Assembly (NCBI RefSeq): GCF_900218065.1
Contig: NZ_OBMU01000001.1
Coordinates: forward strand, 2,380,785-2,433,735
Reading direction: 5' to 3'
Length of the DNA: 52,951 bases
DNA from: Novosphingobium sp. Chol11
GTDB taxonomy: Bacteria > Pseudomonadota > Alphaproteobacteria > Sphingomonadales > Sphingomonadaceae
Shown here: positions 8,697 through 17,830 of the stretch, one piece after another
How the letters are laid out: each line of letters begins with the position of its first letter
Numbering within the stretch: the first letter of the stretch is position 1
Translations under genes and position numbers: made by a program
The notes under the pieces: generated by a model
Databases searched by the model: none
Seen by the model: the letters and a program-made list of their open reading frames with translations, nothing else
Told to the model about the DNA's origin: nothing

Positions 8697-9986
8697 TTAG
8701 TCCGCGAAAGGATCACGCACGAGGATGGTGTCCTCACGCTCGGGACTGGTGGAGACGAGCGTGACAGGGCAACCAATCAGCTCTTCGATGCGGCGGATAT
8801 ATTTGATCGCCTGAGCCGGGAGGTCGGCCCAGCTGCGCGCGCCCGCCGTTGTGTCCTGCCAACCTTCGATATCCTCGTAGATCGGCTCCGCCTTCGCCTG
8901 GTCCTGCGCATGGGCGGGGAGATAGTCGAAGGTCTGGTCGCCGATCTTGTAGCCGACGCAGATCTTGAGCGTGTCGAAGCCATCGAGGACGTCGAGCTTG
9001 GTGAGCGCAATGCCGGTGACGCCCGAGACGGCAACCGACTGGCGCACCAGCACGGCGTCAAACCAGCCGCAGCGGCGCTTGCGCCCCGTCACGGTGCCGA
9101 ATTCATGGCCGCGTTCGCCAAGGCGCTGGCCGACGTCATTTTCCTGCTCGGTTGGGAAGGGACCGGAGCCGACGCGGGTGGTGTAGGCCTTGACGATGCC
9201 GAGCACGAAGCCCGCACCGTTGGGGCCAAGGCCGGTGCCGCTCGCCGCCGTGCCCGCGACCGTGTTGGACGAGGTGACGAAGGGGTAGGTGCCGTGGTCG
9301 ATGTCGAGGAGCGTCCCCTGCGCGCCTTCGAACAGGATGCGCTGGCCCGCTGCCTTTGCCTTGTTGAGCGTCAGCCAGACGGGCTTTACGAAGGGCAGGA
9401 TGAACTGGGCGATGTCGCGCAGATCCGCCATCAGCGCGTCGCGATCGATCGGAGCTTCGTTGAAGCCGGCGCGCAGGGCGTCATGGTGGGCGGTCAGGCG
9501 GTCAAGCTGAGGACCAAGGTCGTCGAGATGAGCGAGGTCGCAGACGCGGATGGCGCGACGGCCGACCTTGTCCTCATAAGCCGGGCCGATGCCGCGGCGG
9601 GTGGTGCCGATCTTGCCCGCGCCCGATGCGTCTTCGCGCAGGCCGTCGAGGTCGCGGTGGAAGGGGAGGATCAGCGGGCAGGTTTCGGCGATCTGCAGGT
9701 TTTCGGGGGTGATCTCGACGCCCTGCCCCTTCAGCTTCGCGACTTCATCGCGGAAGTGCCAGGGATCGAGGACTACGCCATTGCCGATGACCGACAACGT
9801 GCCGCGCACGATGCCCGAGGGGAGCAGCGAGAGCTTATAGACCTTCTCGCCCACGACCAGCGTGTGGCCGGCATTATGGCCGCCCTGGAAGCGGGCAACG
9901 ACGTCTGCGCGCTCCGACAGCCAGTCGACGATCTTGCCCTTGCCTTCGTCGCCCCATTGAGCGCCGATCACGGTCACATTTGCCAC
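8697..9986 (-). CDS. purA: Adenylosuccinate synthetase
   Basis: Condenses IMP and aspartate with GTP to adenylosuccinate, the first committed step to AMP. I chose the GTG at 9986, giving 429 aa. It yields the family N-terminus (V)[19 protein letters not shown] with the GDEGKGK P-loop, and GGAGG lies 9 nt upstream. The in-frame ATG at 10022 would add 12 atypical residues. Other motifs are [24 protein letters not shown] near 135 and the switch GSGPFPTE near 300. It follows hisZ on the same strand, 131 bp apart, and is followed directly by the small HTH gene. Confidence 0.96.
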   Translation of the reverse strand: MANVTVIGAQWGDEGKGKIVDWLSERADVVARFQGGHNAGHTLVVGEKVYKLSLLPSGIVRGTLSVIGNGVVLDPWHFRDEVAKLKGQGVEITPENLQIAETCPLILPFHRDLDGLREDASGAGKIGTTRRGIGPAYEDKVGRRAIRVCDLAHLDDLGPQLDRLTAHHDALRAGFNEAPIDRDALMADLRDIAQFILPFVKPVWLTLNKAKAAGQRILFEGAQGTLLDIDHGTYPFVTSSNTVAGTAASGTGLGPNGAGFVLGIVKAYTTRVGSGPFPTEQENDVGQRLGERGHEFGTVTGRKRRCGWFDAVLVRQSVAVSGVTGIALTKLDVLDGFDTLKICVGYKIGDQTFDYLPAHAQDQAKAEPIYEDIEGWQDTTAGARSWADLPAQAIKYIRRIEELIGCPVTLVSTSPEREDTILVRDPFAD

Positions 9987-10117
9987 AGATACAGTCCTCC
10001 GCCCGCCGCGCGGACCGGCCATGCCCTTCGACGGGACTCGGCATGCCGGTGGGATAGGATGGGCGCTTCACGCCCTATGCGGGGCGCGCGTTAGCCGTGC
10101 GCCATCCTTGGGTCAAG

Positions 10118-11248
10118 TCAGTAGGTGCGCGGCTCGTCGCCATCCAGCCAATGGCTGCAGCGCAGCGCTTCGCCATTTTCTTGCGCCGTGAGGGCGGCAA
10201 CGGTCTGCCAGCCATCTGCACGAAGTTGCGCGGCGCGACTTTGGTCGTGGTGGAGGGGAAGAAATAGGCGCTTCGGACTACCCGCGCCGAAACCGGCATC
10301 GATCAGGGGATCGGGGTAGAGCGAGAAGCCCATGGCCGGTTCTTCCGATCCGTCCGCACGGGTGATGGCGTAGCTGCCGCCCCGGCCGATCTCTCCAATG
10401 AAACCTTCCGCGAAAATGGAGAAGCCGAACCAGTTCTGATATTCGAAACCGTGGCGCTCGGTTGGGTCCAGCGTCAGCGTAATGTCCCAACCGATCGGCT
10501 TGGCGATGGCGCGCAGCCCCGCAATGCGGCTGTCGATCGCGCCGCCCAGCTTGGCATTGAGCGCTTCGAGCTTTTCCATGGCAGGGTGGAAAGGGCCGGT
10601 CGCTTCCATCAACGGGAGATAGGCGGCGGCGGCGGGGCTGATCGCAGCGAGCGCGCCAGCATCCTTGGCGTCGAGTTCAGCGCGGACCGCTTCTATCTCG
10701 TCGCGCGCGAGCGGGAGCGGCCCGGCGGCGAGGCTATCGATCAGGTCCGGCAAAGTGAAATCGATGGTGATGCCGGTTACGCCTGCCGCCTGGAGTGCTT
10801 CGATCGCGACGTTCACGATCTCGACCGCTGCGGCGACGCTGTCGCTGCCGATGAGTTCGGCGCCGACCTGCAGCTTTTCGCGTTCCGGGCGGAGCTGGTT
10901 CGCCTTGAGGCGGATCACGGGACCGCCGTAGGAAAGGCGGAGCGGCCGGAGCGCGCTGGCGAGGCGCGTGGCGGCGATGCGGCCGACCTGTGCGGTCATG
11001 TCGGGGCGAAGCGCCAGGCTGCGCTGCGAGACCGGATCGATCGCACGGACGAGGTCCTGCGCGCGCATGGATTTCAAGCGGCTGACCAGCGTTTCTTCAA
11101 ATTCGGCGAGAGGAGGCATGACGCGCTCATAGCCGTGCGATGCGACCGTATCGAGCACGCGGCGCGCGAGGCGCGCGGAGGCTTCGGCCTGCGGCGGCAG
11201 GCGGTCGGACAGTCCTTCGGGGAGGAGGCCGGGAGGGATCGTGGTCAT
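10118..11248 (-). CDS. hisZ: ATP phosphoribosyltransferase regulatory subunit
   Basis: HisZ is a catalytically dead paralogue of histidyl-tRNA synthetase that activates short-form HisG and carries histidine feedback control. The start at 11248 gives 376 aa beginning MTTIPPGLLPEGLSDRLPP; a longer frame to 11305 adds residues unlike the family. Class-II synthetase-like motif 2 is visible as ALRPDMTAQVGRIAATRL, and the C-terminal part has GRGGSYAI and AMGFSLYPDPL. It lies between serA and purA. hisG itself is not in the window, so HisZ must act with a subunit encoded elsewhere. Confidence 0.9.
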   Translation of the reverse strand: MTTIPPGLLPEGLSDRLPPQAEASARLARRVLDTVASHGYERVMPPLAEFEETLVSRLKSMRAQDLVRAIDPVSQRSLALRPDMTAQVGRIAATRLASALRPLRLSYGGPVIRLKANQLRPEREKLQVGAELIGSDSVAAAVEIVNVAIEALQAAGVTGITIDFTLPDLIDSLAAGPLPLARDEIEAVRAELDAKDAGALAAISPAAAAYLPLMEATGPFHPAMEKLEALNAKLGGAIDSRIAGLRAIAKPIGWDITLTLDPTERHGFEYQNWFGFSIFAEGFIGEIGRGGSYAITRADGSEEPAMGFSLYPDPLIDAGFGAGSPKRLFLPLHHDQSRAAQLRADGWQTVAALTAQENGEALRCSHWLDGDEPRTY

Positions 11249-11335
11249 GCGCTGGCCTTTAGCAAGATCGGCCAGATTATCCAGCCTCCGTTCGGTTCTG
11301 GACAAGCTCGAACCGAACGGAGGCTGGAGAGCAGA

Positions 11336-12916
11336 TCAGGCGAACTTGAGCAGCTTCACCGTCTTCACGCCTGCAAGCTTGCAGATGTCGTTCAGCACTT
11401 CTTCGCTGACCGCGCCGTCGACCGACAGCAGCAGCACGGCTTCGCCACCCTGGCTGCGACGGCCGAGATGGAAGGTGCCGATGTTGACGCCGGCCTCGCC
11501 CAGGGTCGAGCCGAGACGGCCGATGAAGCCGGGCGCGTCCTGGTTGACGATGTAGAGCATATGGCCTTCGAGGTCGGCTTCGACCTTGATGCCGAACAGC
11601 TCGACAAGGCGCGGACTGCCATGGCCGAACAGGGTGCCTGCGACCGACTTATCGCCGCCCTCGGTCTTCACCGTGACGCGGACGAGGGTCTGGTAGTCGC
11701 CTTCGCGGTCGTGGCGCACTTCGCGCACGTCGAGGCCACGTTCCTTCGCAAGGAAGGGCGCGTTGACCATGTTCACCGTGTCCGAATAGACGCGCATCAG
11801 GCCAGCAAGGACGGCCGCCGTGATCGGCTTCTGGTTGAGTTCGGCGGCATGGCCTTCGACCTCGACCGAAACGCCCTGGATGCGGTCGCCTTCCAGCTGG
11901 CCGACGAGGCTGCCCAGTTCTTCGGCCAGAGCCATATAGGGCTTGAGCTTGGGCGCTTCTTCAGCGGACAGGCTCGGCACGTTCAGCGCGTTGGTGATGC
12001 CGCCGTCGAGCAGATAGTCGCTGAGCTGCTCAGCCACCTGAAGCGCTACGTTTACCTGCGCTTCGTCGGTCGATGCGCCGAGGTGCGGGGTGCAGATGAA
12101 GTTGGGCGTGCCGAACAGCGGCGATTCCTTGGCCGGTTCCTGAACGAACACGTCGAGCGCGGCGCCAGCGACATGGCCCGAATCCATGGCTTCCTTGAGT
12201 GCGGCTTCATCGACCAGACCGCCACGCGCGCAGTTGATGATTCGCACGCCCTTCTTGGTCTTGGCGAGATTTTCCTTGCTCAGGATGTTGCGGGTCTGAT
12301 CGGTCAGCGGCGTGTGCAGCGTGATGAAGTCCGCCTTCGCCAGCAGCGTGTCGAGATCGGCCTTCTCCACGCCCATTTCCACGGCGCGTTCGGGGGTGAG
12401 GAAGGGATCGAAGGCGACGACCTTCATCTTGAGACCCAGCGCGCGGCTGGCGACGATCGAACCGATATTGCCCGCGCCGATCAGGCCCAGCGTCTTGCCG
12501 GTGACTTCGACGCCCATGAAGCCATTTTTCGGCCACAGGCCCTGCTGGGTCTGGGCGTTGGCTTCGGGCAGCTGGCGAGCGAGCGCGAACATCAGCGCGA
12601 TGGCATGTTCGGCGGTGGTGATGGAGTTGCCGAACGGAGTGTTCATGACGATCACGCCCTTGGCCGAGGCGGCCGGGATGTCGACATTGTCGACGCCGAT
12701 GCCCGCGCGGCCGATCACCTTGAGGTTGGTCGCGTGGTCGAGAATGTCCTTCGTGACCTTGGTCGAGCTGCGGATGGCGAGGCCGTCATATTGGCCGATG
12801 ATCGCCTTCAGTTCGTCGGGTGTCTTGCCGGTGATTTCGTCGACCTCGACGCCACGCTCACGGAAGATCGCGGCGGCGCGGGGGTCCATCTTGTCGGAAA
12901 TAAGTACCTTGGGCAT
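11336..12916 (-). CDS. serA: D-3-phosphoglycerate dehydrogenase
   Basis: Oxidises 3-phosphoglycerate to phosphohydroxypyruvate with NAD+, the first step of serine synthesis. At 526 aa it is the long form: catalytic domain with GRAGIGVDNVDIPAA (near 75), Rossmann motif GLIGAGNIGS (near 145), catalytic Arg in NCARGGLVDE (near 233) and His in CTPHLGASTDEAQ (near 282). An allosteric substrate-binding domain and a C-terminal ACT domain (VNIGTFHLGRRSQGGEAVL) follow. The ACT domain suggests serine feedback. It lies downstream of serC, separated by a 120-bp gap that holds a large inverted repeat. Confidence 0.96.
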   Translation of the reverse strand: MPKVLISDKMDPRAAAIFRERGVEVDEITGKTPDELKAIIGQYDGLAIRSSTKVTKDILDHATNLKVIGRAGIGVDNVDIPAASAKGVIVMNTPFGNSITTAEHAIALMFALARQLPEANAQTQQGLWPKNGFMGVEVTGKTLGLIGAGNIGSIVASRALGLKMKVVAFDPFLTPERAVEMGVEKADLDTLLAKADFITLHTPLTDQTRNILSKENLAKTKKGVRIINCARGGLVDEAALKEAMDSGHVAGAALDVFVQEPAKESPLFGTPNFICTPHLGASTDEAQVNVALQVAEQLSDYLLDGGITNALNVPSLSAEEAPKLKPYMALAEELGSLVGQLEGDRIQGVSVEVEGHAAELNQKPITAAVLAGLMRVYSDTVNMVNAPFLAKERGLDVREVRHDREGDYQTLVRVTVKTEGGDKSVAGTLFGHGSPRLVELFGIKVEADLEGHMLYIVNQDAPGFIGRLGSTLGEAGVNIGTFHLGRRSQGGEAVLLLSVDGAVSEEVLNDICKLAGVKTVKLLKFA

Positions 12917-12936
12917 GTAGAATTCCTATGTTTCCT

Positions 12937-13023
12937 CGTCACCCCGGACTTGATCCGGGGTCCCGCTTATCTGCGGGCGGACATGAAGAAGAAGCGGGAC
13001 CCCGGCTCAAGGCCGGGGTGACG
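12937..13023. repeat. Large imperfect inverted repeat between serC and serA
   Basis: Two 32-bp arms (12937-12968 and 12992-13023) are reverse complements apart from a few mismatches. Each arm itself contains a small palindrome (for example CCCCGGACTTGATCCGGGG). The structure is the type scattered between genes in sphingomonads. In the serC-serA gap it could form a strong RNA hairpin that adjusts serA level or mRNA stability; that role is inference. Confidence 0.85.
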
Positions 13024-13036
13024 CGGTTAAGCTAAA

Positions 13037-14197
13037 TCAGCCAGCCTTGGCGGTCGCGTAGGCCCAGTCGAGCCAGGGACCGAGCGCCTCGATATCGGCG
13101 GTTTCGACGGTAGCGCCGCACCAGATGCGCAGGCCGGCCGGGGCGTCGCGATAACCCGCGACGTCGTAAGCGGCGCCTTCCTTCTCCAGCAGGCCAGCCA
13201 TGCTCTTGATGAAGGCTTCGTCAGCGCCCTCGACCGTCAGGCAGACGCTGGTGGTCGAGCGGGTGGCGGGATCGGCGGCGAGATGGCCGAGCCAATCGCG
13301 TTCCTCGACGATCTTGTTGAGCGCCGCCGCATTGGCGTTGCTGCGCGCGATCAGGCCCTGAAGGCCGCCCAGCGACTTGCCCCATTCCAGCGCGAAGATC
13401 GCGTCTTCGACCGCCAGCATGGAGGGCGTGTTGATCGTCTCGCCCTTGAAGATGCCTTCGGCGAGCTTGCCCTTCGCCATCAGGCGGAAGACCTTCGGCA
13501 GCGGCCAGGCGGGGGTGTGGGTTTCAAGGCGCTCGACCGCGCGGGGACCGAGGATCAGCACGCCATGGCCGCCCTCGCCGCCTAGCACCTTCTGCCAGGA
13601 GAAGGTGGCGACGTCGATCTTGCTCCAGTCGATCTCGTAGGCGAACACGCCGCTGGTGGCGTCGGCAAAGGTCAGACCTTCGCGGTCGGCGGGGATCCAG
13701 TCGGCGTTGGGCACGCGCACGCCCGACGTGGTGCCGTTCCAGGTGAACAGGACGTCGTGAGCGAAGTTCACACCGTTCAGGTCGGGCAGCTGACCATAGT
13801 CGGCGCGGATAACCGTCGGGTCGAGCTTCAGCTGCTTGGCGGCGTCCGTCACCCAGCCCTCACCGAAGCTTTCCCAGGCGAGCGTCGTCACCGGACGGGC
13901 GCCCAGCATGGTCCACATCGCCATTTCGAAGGCGCCGGTGTCCGAACCGGGCACGATGCCGATGCGGTGCGTCTCGGGCAGGTTCAGCAGCTCGCGCATC
14001 AGGTCGATGCAGTAAGCAAGGCGGGTCTTGCCGATCTTGGCACGGTGCGAGCGGCCGAGGGATTCAGCGCTCAGCTTTTCGGCGCTCCAGCCCGGAGGCT
14101 TGGCGCAGGGACCGGAGGAGAAATAGGGGCGAGCCGGCTTGGTAGCGGGCTTGGCCGCGGGCGCAATGGTGGCGTCGGCGGCATTCAAATCAGTCAT
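13037..14197 (-). CDS. serC: Phosphoserine aminotransferase
   Basis: PLP-dependent transaminase that converts phosphohydroxypyruvate to phosphoserine (and acts on 3-hydroxy-4-phosphohydroxythreonine in PLP synthesis). The 386-aa product is of the alphaproteobacterial/archaeal-like type, with an Ala/Pro/Lys-rich N-terminal extension of about 22 residues. Family features are [29 protein letters not shown] and the Schiff-base lysine in [15 protein letters not shown] (near 200). It heads the serC-serA-hisZ-purA block. A GC-rich hairpin leader precedes it (see 14215-14260), and AAGGAGA lies 8 nt before the ATG. Confidence 0.95.
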   Translation of the reverse strand: MTDLNAADATIAPAAKPATKPARPYFSSGPCAKPPGWSAEKLSAESLGRSHRAKIGKTRLAYCIDLMRELLNLPETHRIGIVPGSDTGAFEMAMWTMLGARPVTTLAWESFGEGWVTDAAKQLKLDPTVIRADYGQLPDLNGVNFAHDVLFTWNGTTSGVRVPNADWIPADREGLTFADATSGVFAYEIDWSKIDVATFSWQKVLGGEGGHGVLILGPRAVERLETHTPAWPLPKVFRLMAKGKLAEGIFKGETINTPSMLAVEDAIFALEWGKSLGGLQGLIARSNANAAALNKIVEERDWLGHLAADPATRSTTSVCLTVEGADEAFIKSMAGLLEKEGAAYDVAGYRDAPAGLRIWCGATVETADIEALGPWLDWAYATAKAG

Positions 14198-14214
14198 GTA
14201 CGCTTCTCCTTGCA

Positions 14215-14260
14215 GAGAGCTCGCGCGGCGTTGGGACCGCGTGGCCCGCTGGCCGCCCTA
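14215..14260 (-). ncRNA. Structured leader upstream of serC (possible serC-motif RNA)
   Basis: On the minus strand, just before the serC ribosome site, GGGCC-ACGC-GGUCC forms a 5-bp stem with a tetraloop, followed by a second GC-rich helix-prone segment (CGCCGCGCGAGC). Alphaproteobacteria are known to carry a conserved serC leader motif at this position. I infer membership from position and shape only; the consensus was not aligned. Confidence 0.35.
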
Positions 14261-14366
14261 AAGATCGCGGGCGAAGAGTCAAGCGGCCAATGAGTCAAGA
14301 CGAAGGGCTGGATGCGATGAACCGATGCACTCGTTAACCCACAAAGCCGCAGATCGTGGTAAATGG

Positions 14367-15080
14367 ATGAGCATGAACGAGCGGGTTTGGGGGACAGCGG
14401 CCAGAGAAGCGGTGAGGCGTCGCGCGGGTCAGGCGGCCTTGCTGGCGCTTTGCGTGGCATTGGCATCCTGCGGCGGCGACATCGTGCCGCGCGGGCGGGT
14501 GGAGCGTCCGTCGAAACCAGTGAAGAGCGCCCGTCCGGCCGCGCCGCCTCCAATGGAGTTGCGCCAGTGCCTGGTGAAGCTGCAATCGCAATCCGTGCTG
14601 TTCCAGCCCCTGCCCGACCAGAATTTTGGCGGCGGATGTTCAGCGATGGGCAGCGTCAAACTGCTCGACATCGGCGTGCCTGCCACCAATCTAGGCGCGA
14701 TGACATGCGGCCTCGCCGCAAACTTCGCGGCCTGGGCCCGCTATGGGGTGCAGCCTGCCGCGCGGCTGATCCTGGGCGCGGAGATCGAGAAGATCGAGAC
14801 GTTCGGCACCTATAACTGCCGCCCGATCGCGGGGAGCGGCAAACTGTCCGAACATGCGCACAGCAATGCCGTTGATGTGTCGGCCTTTGTCCTGTCGGAC
14901 GGGCGGCGGATCACCATCGAGCAGGGCTGGAATGGCGACCGGCAGACGCGGCAGTTTCTGGAAGTGGTGCGGGCAAGCGCCTGCAAGCGGTTCCGTACAG
15001 TGCTGAGCCCCGATTATAATGTCGCCCATCGCGATCATTTTCATTTCGATATGGGGGGACGGGGTGGCTTTTGCCGCTGA
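14367..15080 (+). CDS. Extensin-like domain lipoprotein
   Basis: A secreted protein of 237 aa from the ATG chosen; an ATG at 14325 would add 14 residues ahead of the signal peptide. Residues 1-38 form a signal with a lipobox (VALASC), so the mature protein should be lipid-anchored. The rest is the extensin-like C-terminal domain (DUF1794-type): GGGCSAMGSVKLLD, TCGLAANFAAWARYGVQPAA, SEHAHSNAVDVSAF and VLSPDYNVAHRDHFHFD. The His/Asp/His pattern (EHA..D..H.DH) recalls zinc peptidases of the LAS/DacB-like class, so a cell-wall role is plausible. Its function is not established. Confidence 0.85.
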   Translation: MSMNERVWGTAAREAVRRRAGQAALLALCVALASCGGDIVPRGRVERPSKPVKSARPAAPPPMELRQCLVKLQSQSVLFQPLPDQNFGGGCSAMGSVKLLDIGVPATNLGAMTCGLAANFAAWARYGVQPAARLILGAEIEKIETFGTYNCRPIAGSGKLSEHAHSNAVDVSAFVLSDGRRITIEQGWNGDRQTRQFLEVVRASACKRFRTVLSPDYNVAHRDHFHFDMGGRGGFCR

Positions 15081-15099
15081 CCTTCCTAAGTTGGGTTGA

Positions 15100-15975
15100 A
15101 TGACAAGAAAAGAAATCGAAGAACGTAAATTCCGCCCCGCCCGTCAGGAAGCCGTCGATGCCCAGAAGGCGGTGGGCACCCCCCAGACCAGCAGCGCCGC
15201 CTATCGCCTGGCGTTCCAGGACACCGAATTCCTGCTGCGGGAGGATTTGCGGCCGGTGCGGTTCCAGCTGGAGCTACTGAAGCCGCAATTATTGATGGAC
15301 GAGGCGAAGATTGAATCGACGTTCGTCTTCTACGGGTCGGCGCGTATCCCGGAGCCAAGCCAAGTGCAGGCGCGGATCGACGCTGCCACGACGCCGGATC
15401 AACGGCGGATCGCCGAGAATTTGGGGAAGAAGGCGCGCTATTATGAGGAAGCGCGCAAGCTGGCGCGGATAGCGGCGCAATATCCGGTGAACGAAGCGGG
15501 GTGCCGTCACTTCGTGGTGTGTTCGGGCGGTGGCCCTTCGATCATGGAAGCGGCCAATCGCGGCGCGGACGATGTCGGCGCGCAGACGATCGGCATGAAC
15601 ATCGTGCTGCCGCATGAGCAGGCGCCCAATCGGTTCGTGACGCCGGAGCTTTCTTTCCAGTTTCATTATTTCGCGCTGAGGAAGATGCACTTTCTGCTGC
15701 GCGCGCGGGCGCTGGCGGTGTTTCCGGGCGGATTCGGCACGTTCGACGAGATGTTCGAACTGTTGACCCTGATCCAGACCGGGAAGATGAAGCCCATTCC
15801 GGTGCTGCTGTTCGGGAAGGAGTTCTGGACGCGGGTCGTGGATTTCGAGGCGCTGGCCGATGAGGGCGTGATTTCGCCTTCGGACTTGAACCTGCTGACT
15901 TGGGTGGAGACGGCGGAAGAGGCTTGGAAAGCGGTGCAGACTTTTTACCAGGATAGCGAAGCGCCGGGTTGTTGA
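15100..15975 (+). CDS. LOG-family protein (TIGR00730-type nucleotide phosphoribohydrolase)
   Basis: A 291-aa Rossmann protein of the LOG/'lysine decarboxylase-like' family. Members hydrolyse nucleoside 5'-monophosphates (cytokinin-activating LOG, PpnN-like) and are not decarboxylases. The signature PGGFGTFDEMFELL is near residue 210, with the catalytic Glu in the family pattern PGGxGTxxE. Further motifs are CSGGGPSIMEAANRGA near 140 and FYGSARIP near 73. The N-terminal 60 residues, which precede the fold, are typical of the long alphaproteobacterial form. It starts 19 bp after the extensin-like gene; co-transcription is possible. Confidence 0.88.
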   Translation: MTRKEIEERKFRPARQEAVDAQKAVGTPQTSSAAYRLAFQDTEFLLREDLRPVRFQLELLKPQLLMDEAKIESTFVFYGSARIPEPSQVQARIDAATTPDQRRIAENLGKKARYYEEARKLARIAAQYPVNEAGCRHFVVCSGGGPSIMEAANRGADDVGAQTIGMNIVLPHEQAPNRFVTPELSFQFHYFALRKMHFLLRARALAVFPGGFGTFDEMFELLTLIQTGKMKPIPVLLFGKEFWTRVVDFEALADEGVISPSDLNLLTWVETAEEAWKAVQTFYQDSEAPGC

Positions 15976-16187
15976 TGCCTATCCTCTCTCCTTCAGGGGA
16001 GAGGATGTGGAGATTTGGCGGCTGTGCCGCCTAGTCGGAGCTGGAGAGGGGCGAGGCACGCGTCTGGCCCCTTCCCCTCATCCAACTTCGCCTAGGCCCA
16101 TTTGGGCCAAGGCTGCGTATCCTTCTCCCCCGAGGGGAGAAGGGTTAGGCGCTTGCTTCGTGGGGCTGTGAAGACTAGGGCGCGGCC
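15976..16187. repeat. Repeat-filled intergenic region with dispersed repeat copy 2
   Basis: The gap holds palindromic repeats and no gene. 16075-16143 matches copy 1 (8411-8480) in both shared blocks and ends with a 10-bp perfect hairpin (16121-16130 / 16134-16143, loop CGA). A further hairpin-like CCTCTC...GAGAGG lies at about 15982-16003. These could stop transcription from the LOG-family gene. Confidence 0.75.
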
Positions 16188-16859
16188 ATGCTTGCGGCGC
16201 TTGATCATGTCGATTGCTGGATCTTCGATCTGGACAATACGCTGTACCCGGCGAAGGCGGACCTGTTCGCGCTGATCGACGTGAAGATGGGCGAGTTCAT
16301 CCAGGGGCTGCTCGGGTGCGATGCCGACGTGGCGAAGGCGACGCAGAAGCGCTACTTCATGGAGCACGGCACGACGTTGTCGGGGCTGATGCACCATCAT
16401 GGCATCGAGCCGCGCGCATTTCTGGACTATGTGCACGACATTTCCATGGATCGGCTGGAAGTGGATGAGGCGCTCAACGCCCATATCACCGCGCTGCCGG
16501 GGAGGCGGCTGATCTTCACCAATGGCGACGCGGCCTATGCCGGGCGGGTGCTGGAAAAGCTGGGGCTTTCCGGCGCGTTCGAGCTGATCCACGACATCCA
16601 TGCCTGCCAATATGTGCCCAAGCCCGATCCATCGGGCTATGCGGAGCTGTGCCGCGTGCATGGCGTCGATCCGGCGCGCGCCGCCTTTTTCGAGGATATG
16701 GCACGCAACCTGAAGCCCGCCAAGGCGATCGGCATGAGCACTATCTGGGTGAACAATGGCTCTGAAGCGGGCGATCACGAGCATCATCCGGACTTTATCG
16801 ATTTCGAGACTGACCATCTGACGCCATTTCTGGCCGACATCATTGGGGAAAGACCATGA
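16188..16859 (+). CDS. HAD-superfamily pyrimidine 5'-nucleotidase
   Basis: A 223-aa HAD hydrolase of the pyrimidine 5'-nucleotidase (Sdt1/YjjG-like) group, expected to dephosphorylate UMP/CMP-type nucleotides. Motif I is [10 protein letters not shown] (residues 13-22, nucleophile Asp), motif II FTNGDAA (near 109), and motif III K with motif [15 protein letters not shown] (near 163-176). The cap is helical. The ATG of dapD overlaps its stop by 4 bp (ATGA), so the two are translationally coupled. The biological reason for coupling with lysine/diaminopimelate synthesis is not evident. Confidence 0.88.
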   Translation: MLAALDHVDCWIFDLDNTLYPAKADLFALIDVKMGEFIQGLLGCDADVAKATQKRYFMEHGTTLSGLMHHHGIEPRAFLDYVHDISMDRLEVDEALNAHITALPGRRLIFTNGDAAYAGRVLEKLGLSGAFELIHDIHACQYVPKPDPSGYAELCRVHGVDPARAAFFEDMARNLKPAKAIGMSTIWVNNGSEAGDHEHHPDFIDFETDHLTPFLADIIGERP

Positions 16860-17707
16860 GCCAAGACCTGATCGCCACCATCGACGCCGCCTGGGAAGAC
16901 CGGGCCAATGTGAGCCTGACGACGCAGAGCGAGGTCCGCCAGGCGGTCGACAAGGCGCTGGCGATGCTGGATAAGGGCGAACTGCGCGTGGCCGAGCCTA
17001 CCGGCGCTGAAGGATCGGGGGGCTGGCAGGTCAATCAGTGGGCGAAGAAGGCGGTGTTGCTGTCGTTCCGCCTCAACGACAATGCCATGATCGACAATGG
17101 CCCGGGCGCTGGCCATTGGTGGGACAAGGTGCCGAGCAAGTTCGCAGGCTGGGACGAGGCGGCTTTCCGCGCCGCTGGTTTCCGTGCGGTGCCGGGCAGC
17201 TTCGCGCGGGCGGGTTCGCACATTGCCAGGAACGTCATCCTGATGCCGAGCTTCGTCAATATCGGCGCTTTCGTCGATGAAGGCACCATGGTCGACACTT
17301 GGGTGACGGTCGGCAGCTGCGCGCAGATCGGCAAGAATGTCCACCTGTCGGGCGGCGTCGGCATCGGCGGCGTGTTGGAGCCGTTGCAGGCCGATCCGGT
17401 GATCATCGAGGATGACTGCTTCATCGGCGCACGGTCGGAAGTCGTGGAAGGCGTGCGCATCGGCAAGGGATCGGTGCTGTCGATGGGCGTGTTCATCGGC
17501 CAGTCGACCAAGATCGTGGATCGCACCACGGGCGAAGTCTTCATGGGCGAAGTGCCGCCCTATTCGGTGGTCGTGCCGGGATCGCTGCCGGGCAAGCCGC
17601 TGCCTGACGGCACGCCGGGGCCGAGCCTCTATTGCGCGGTGATCGTGAAGCGGGTGGATGCGCAGACGCGCTCGAAGACCGGGATCAACGAGTTGCTGCG
17701 GGACTAA
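16856..17707 (+). CDS. dapD: 2,3,4,5-tetrahydropyridine-2,6-dicarboxylate N-succinyltransferase
   Basis: Succinyl-CoA-dependent acyltransferase of the succinylase branch to meso-diaminopimelate and lysine. The 283-aa product has an N-terminal helical domain and a left-handed parallel beta-helix built of hexapeptide repeats (residues about 105-240), with family motifs [49 protein letters not shown] and [15 protein letters not shown]. The C-terminal [17 protein letters not shown] is diagnostic. It overlaps the upstream HAD gene by 4 bp. Downstream is a palindromic repeat that probably ends the transcript. Confidence 0.96.
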   Translation: MSQDLIATIDAAWEDRANVSLTTQSEVRQAVDKALAMLDKGELRVAEPTGAEGSGGWQVNQWAKKAVLLSFRLNDNAMIDNGPGAGHWWDKVPSKFAGWDEAAFRAAGFRAVPGSFARAGSHIARNVILMPSFVNIGAFVDEGTMVDTWVTVGSCAQIGKNVHLSGGVGIGGVLEPLQADPVIIEDDCFIGARSEVVEGVRIGKGSVLSMGVFIGQSTKIVDRTTGEVFMGEVPPYSVVVPGSLPGKPLPDGTPGPSLYCAVIVKRVDAQTRSKTGINELLRD

Positions 17708-17708
17708 A

Positions 17709-17827
17709 AAATCCTCCCCTAGAAGGGGAGGTGGCAGCCCATGGGGCTGACGGAGGGGTAGCGGCGCCAGAGTTGCGCCAATACCCCTCCACCGCTCCGC
17801 GGTCCCCCTCCCCTTTCAGGGGAGGAC
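17709..17827. repeat. REP-like palindromic repeat between dapD and the ABC exporter
   Basis: The element is built of nested palindromes: CCTCCCCTAGAAGGGGAGG (17712-17730), an inner GGAGGGGTA / TACCCCTCC pair, and CCTCCCC...GGGGAGG at its right end. It fills the whole gap from the dapD stop to just before the next start codon. This is a common sphingomonad intergenic repeat type. Confidence 0.8.
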
Positions 17828-17830
17828 CGG

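Noticed and set aside
10451..13021. An 856-codon open frame on the plus strand
   Set aside because: It lies antisense to hisZ and serA, whose family signatures are unmistakable. The frame is open only because of high GC codon bias.
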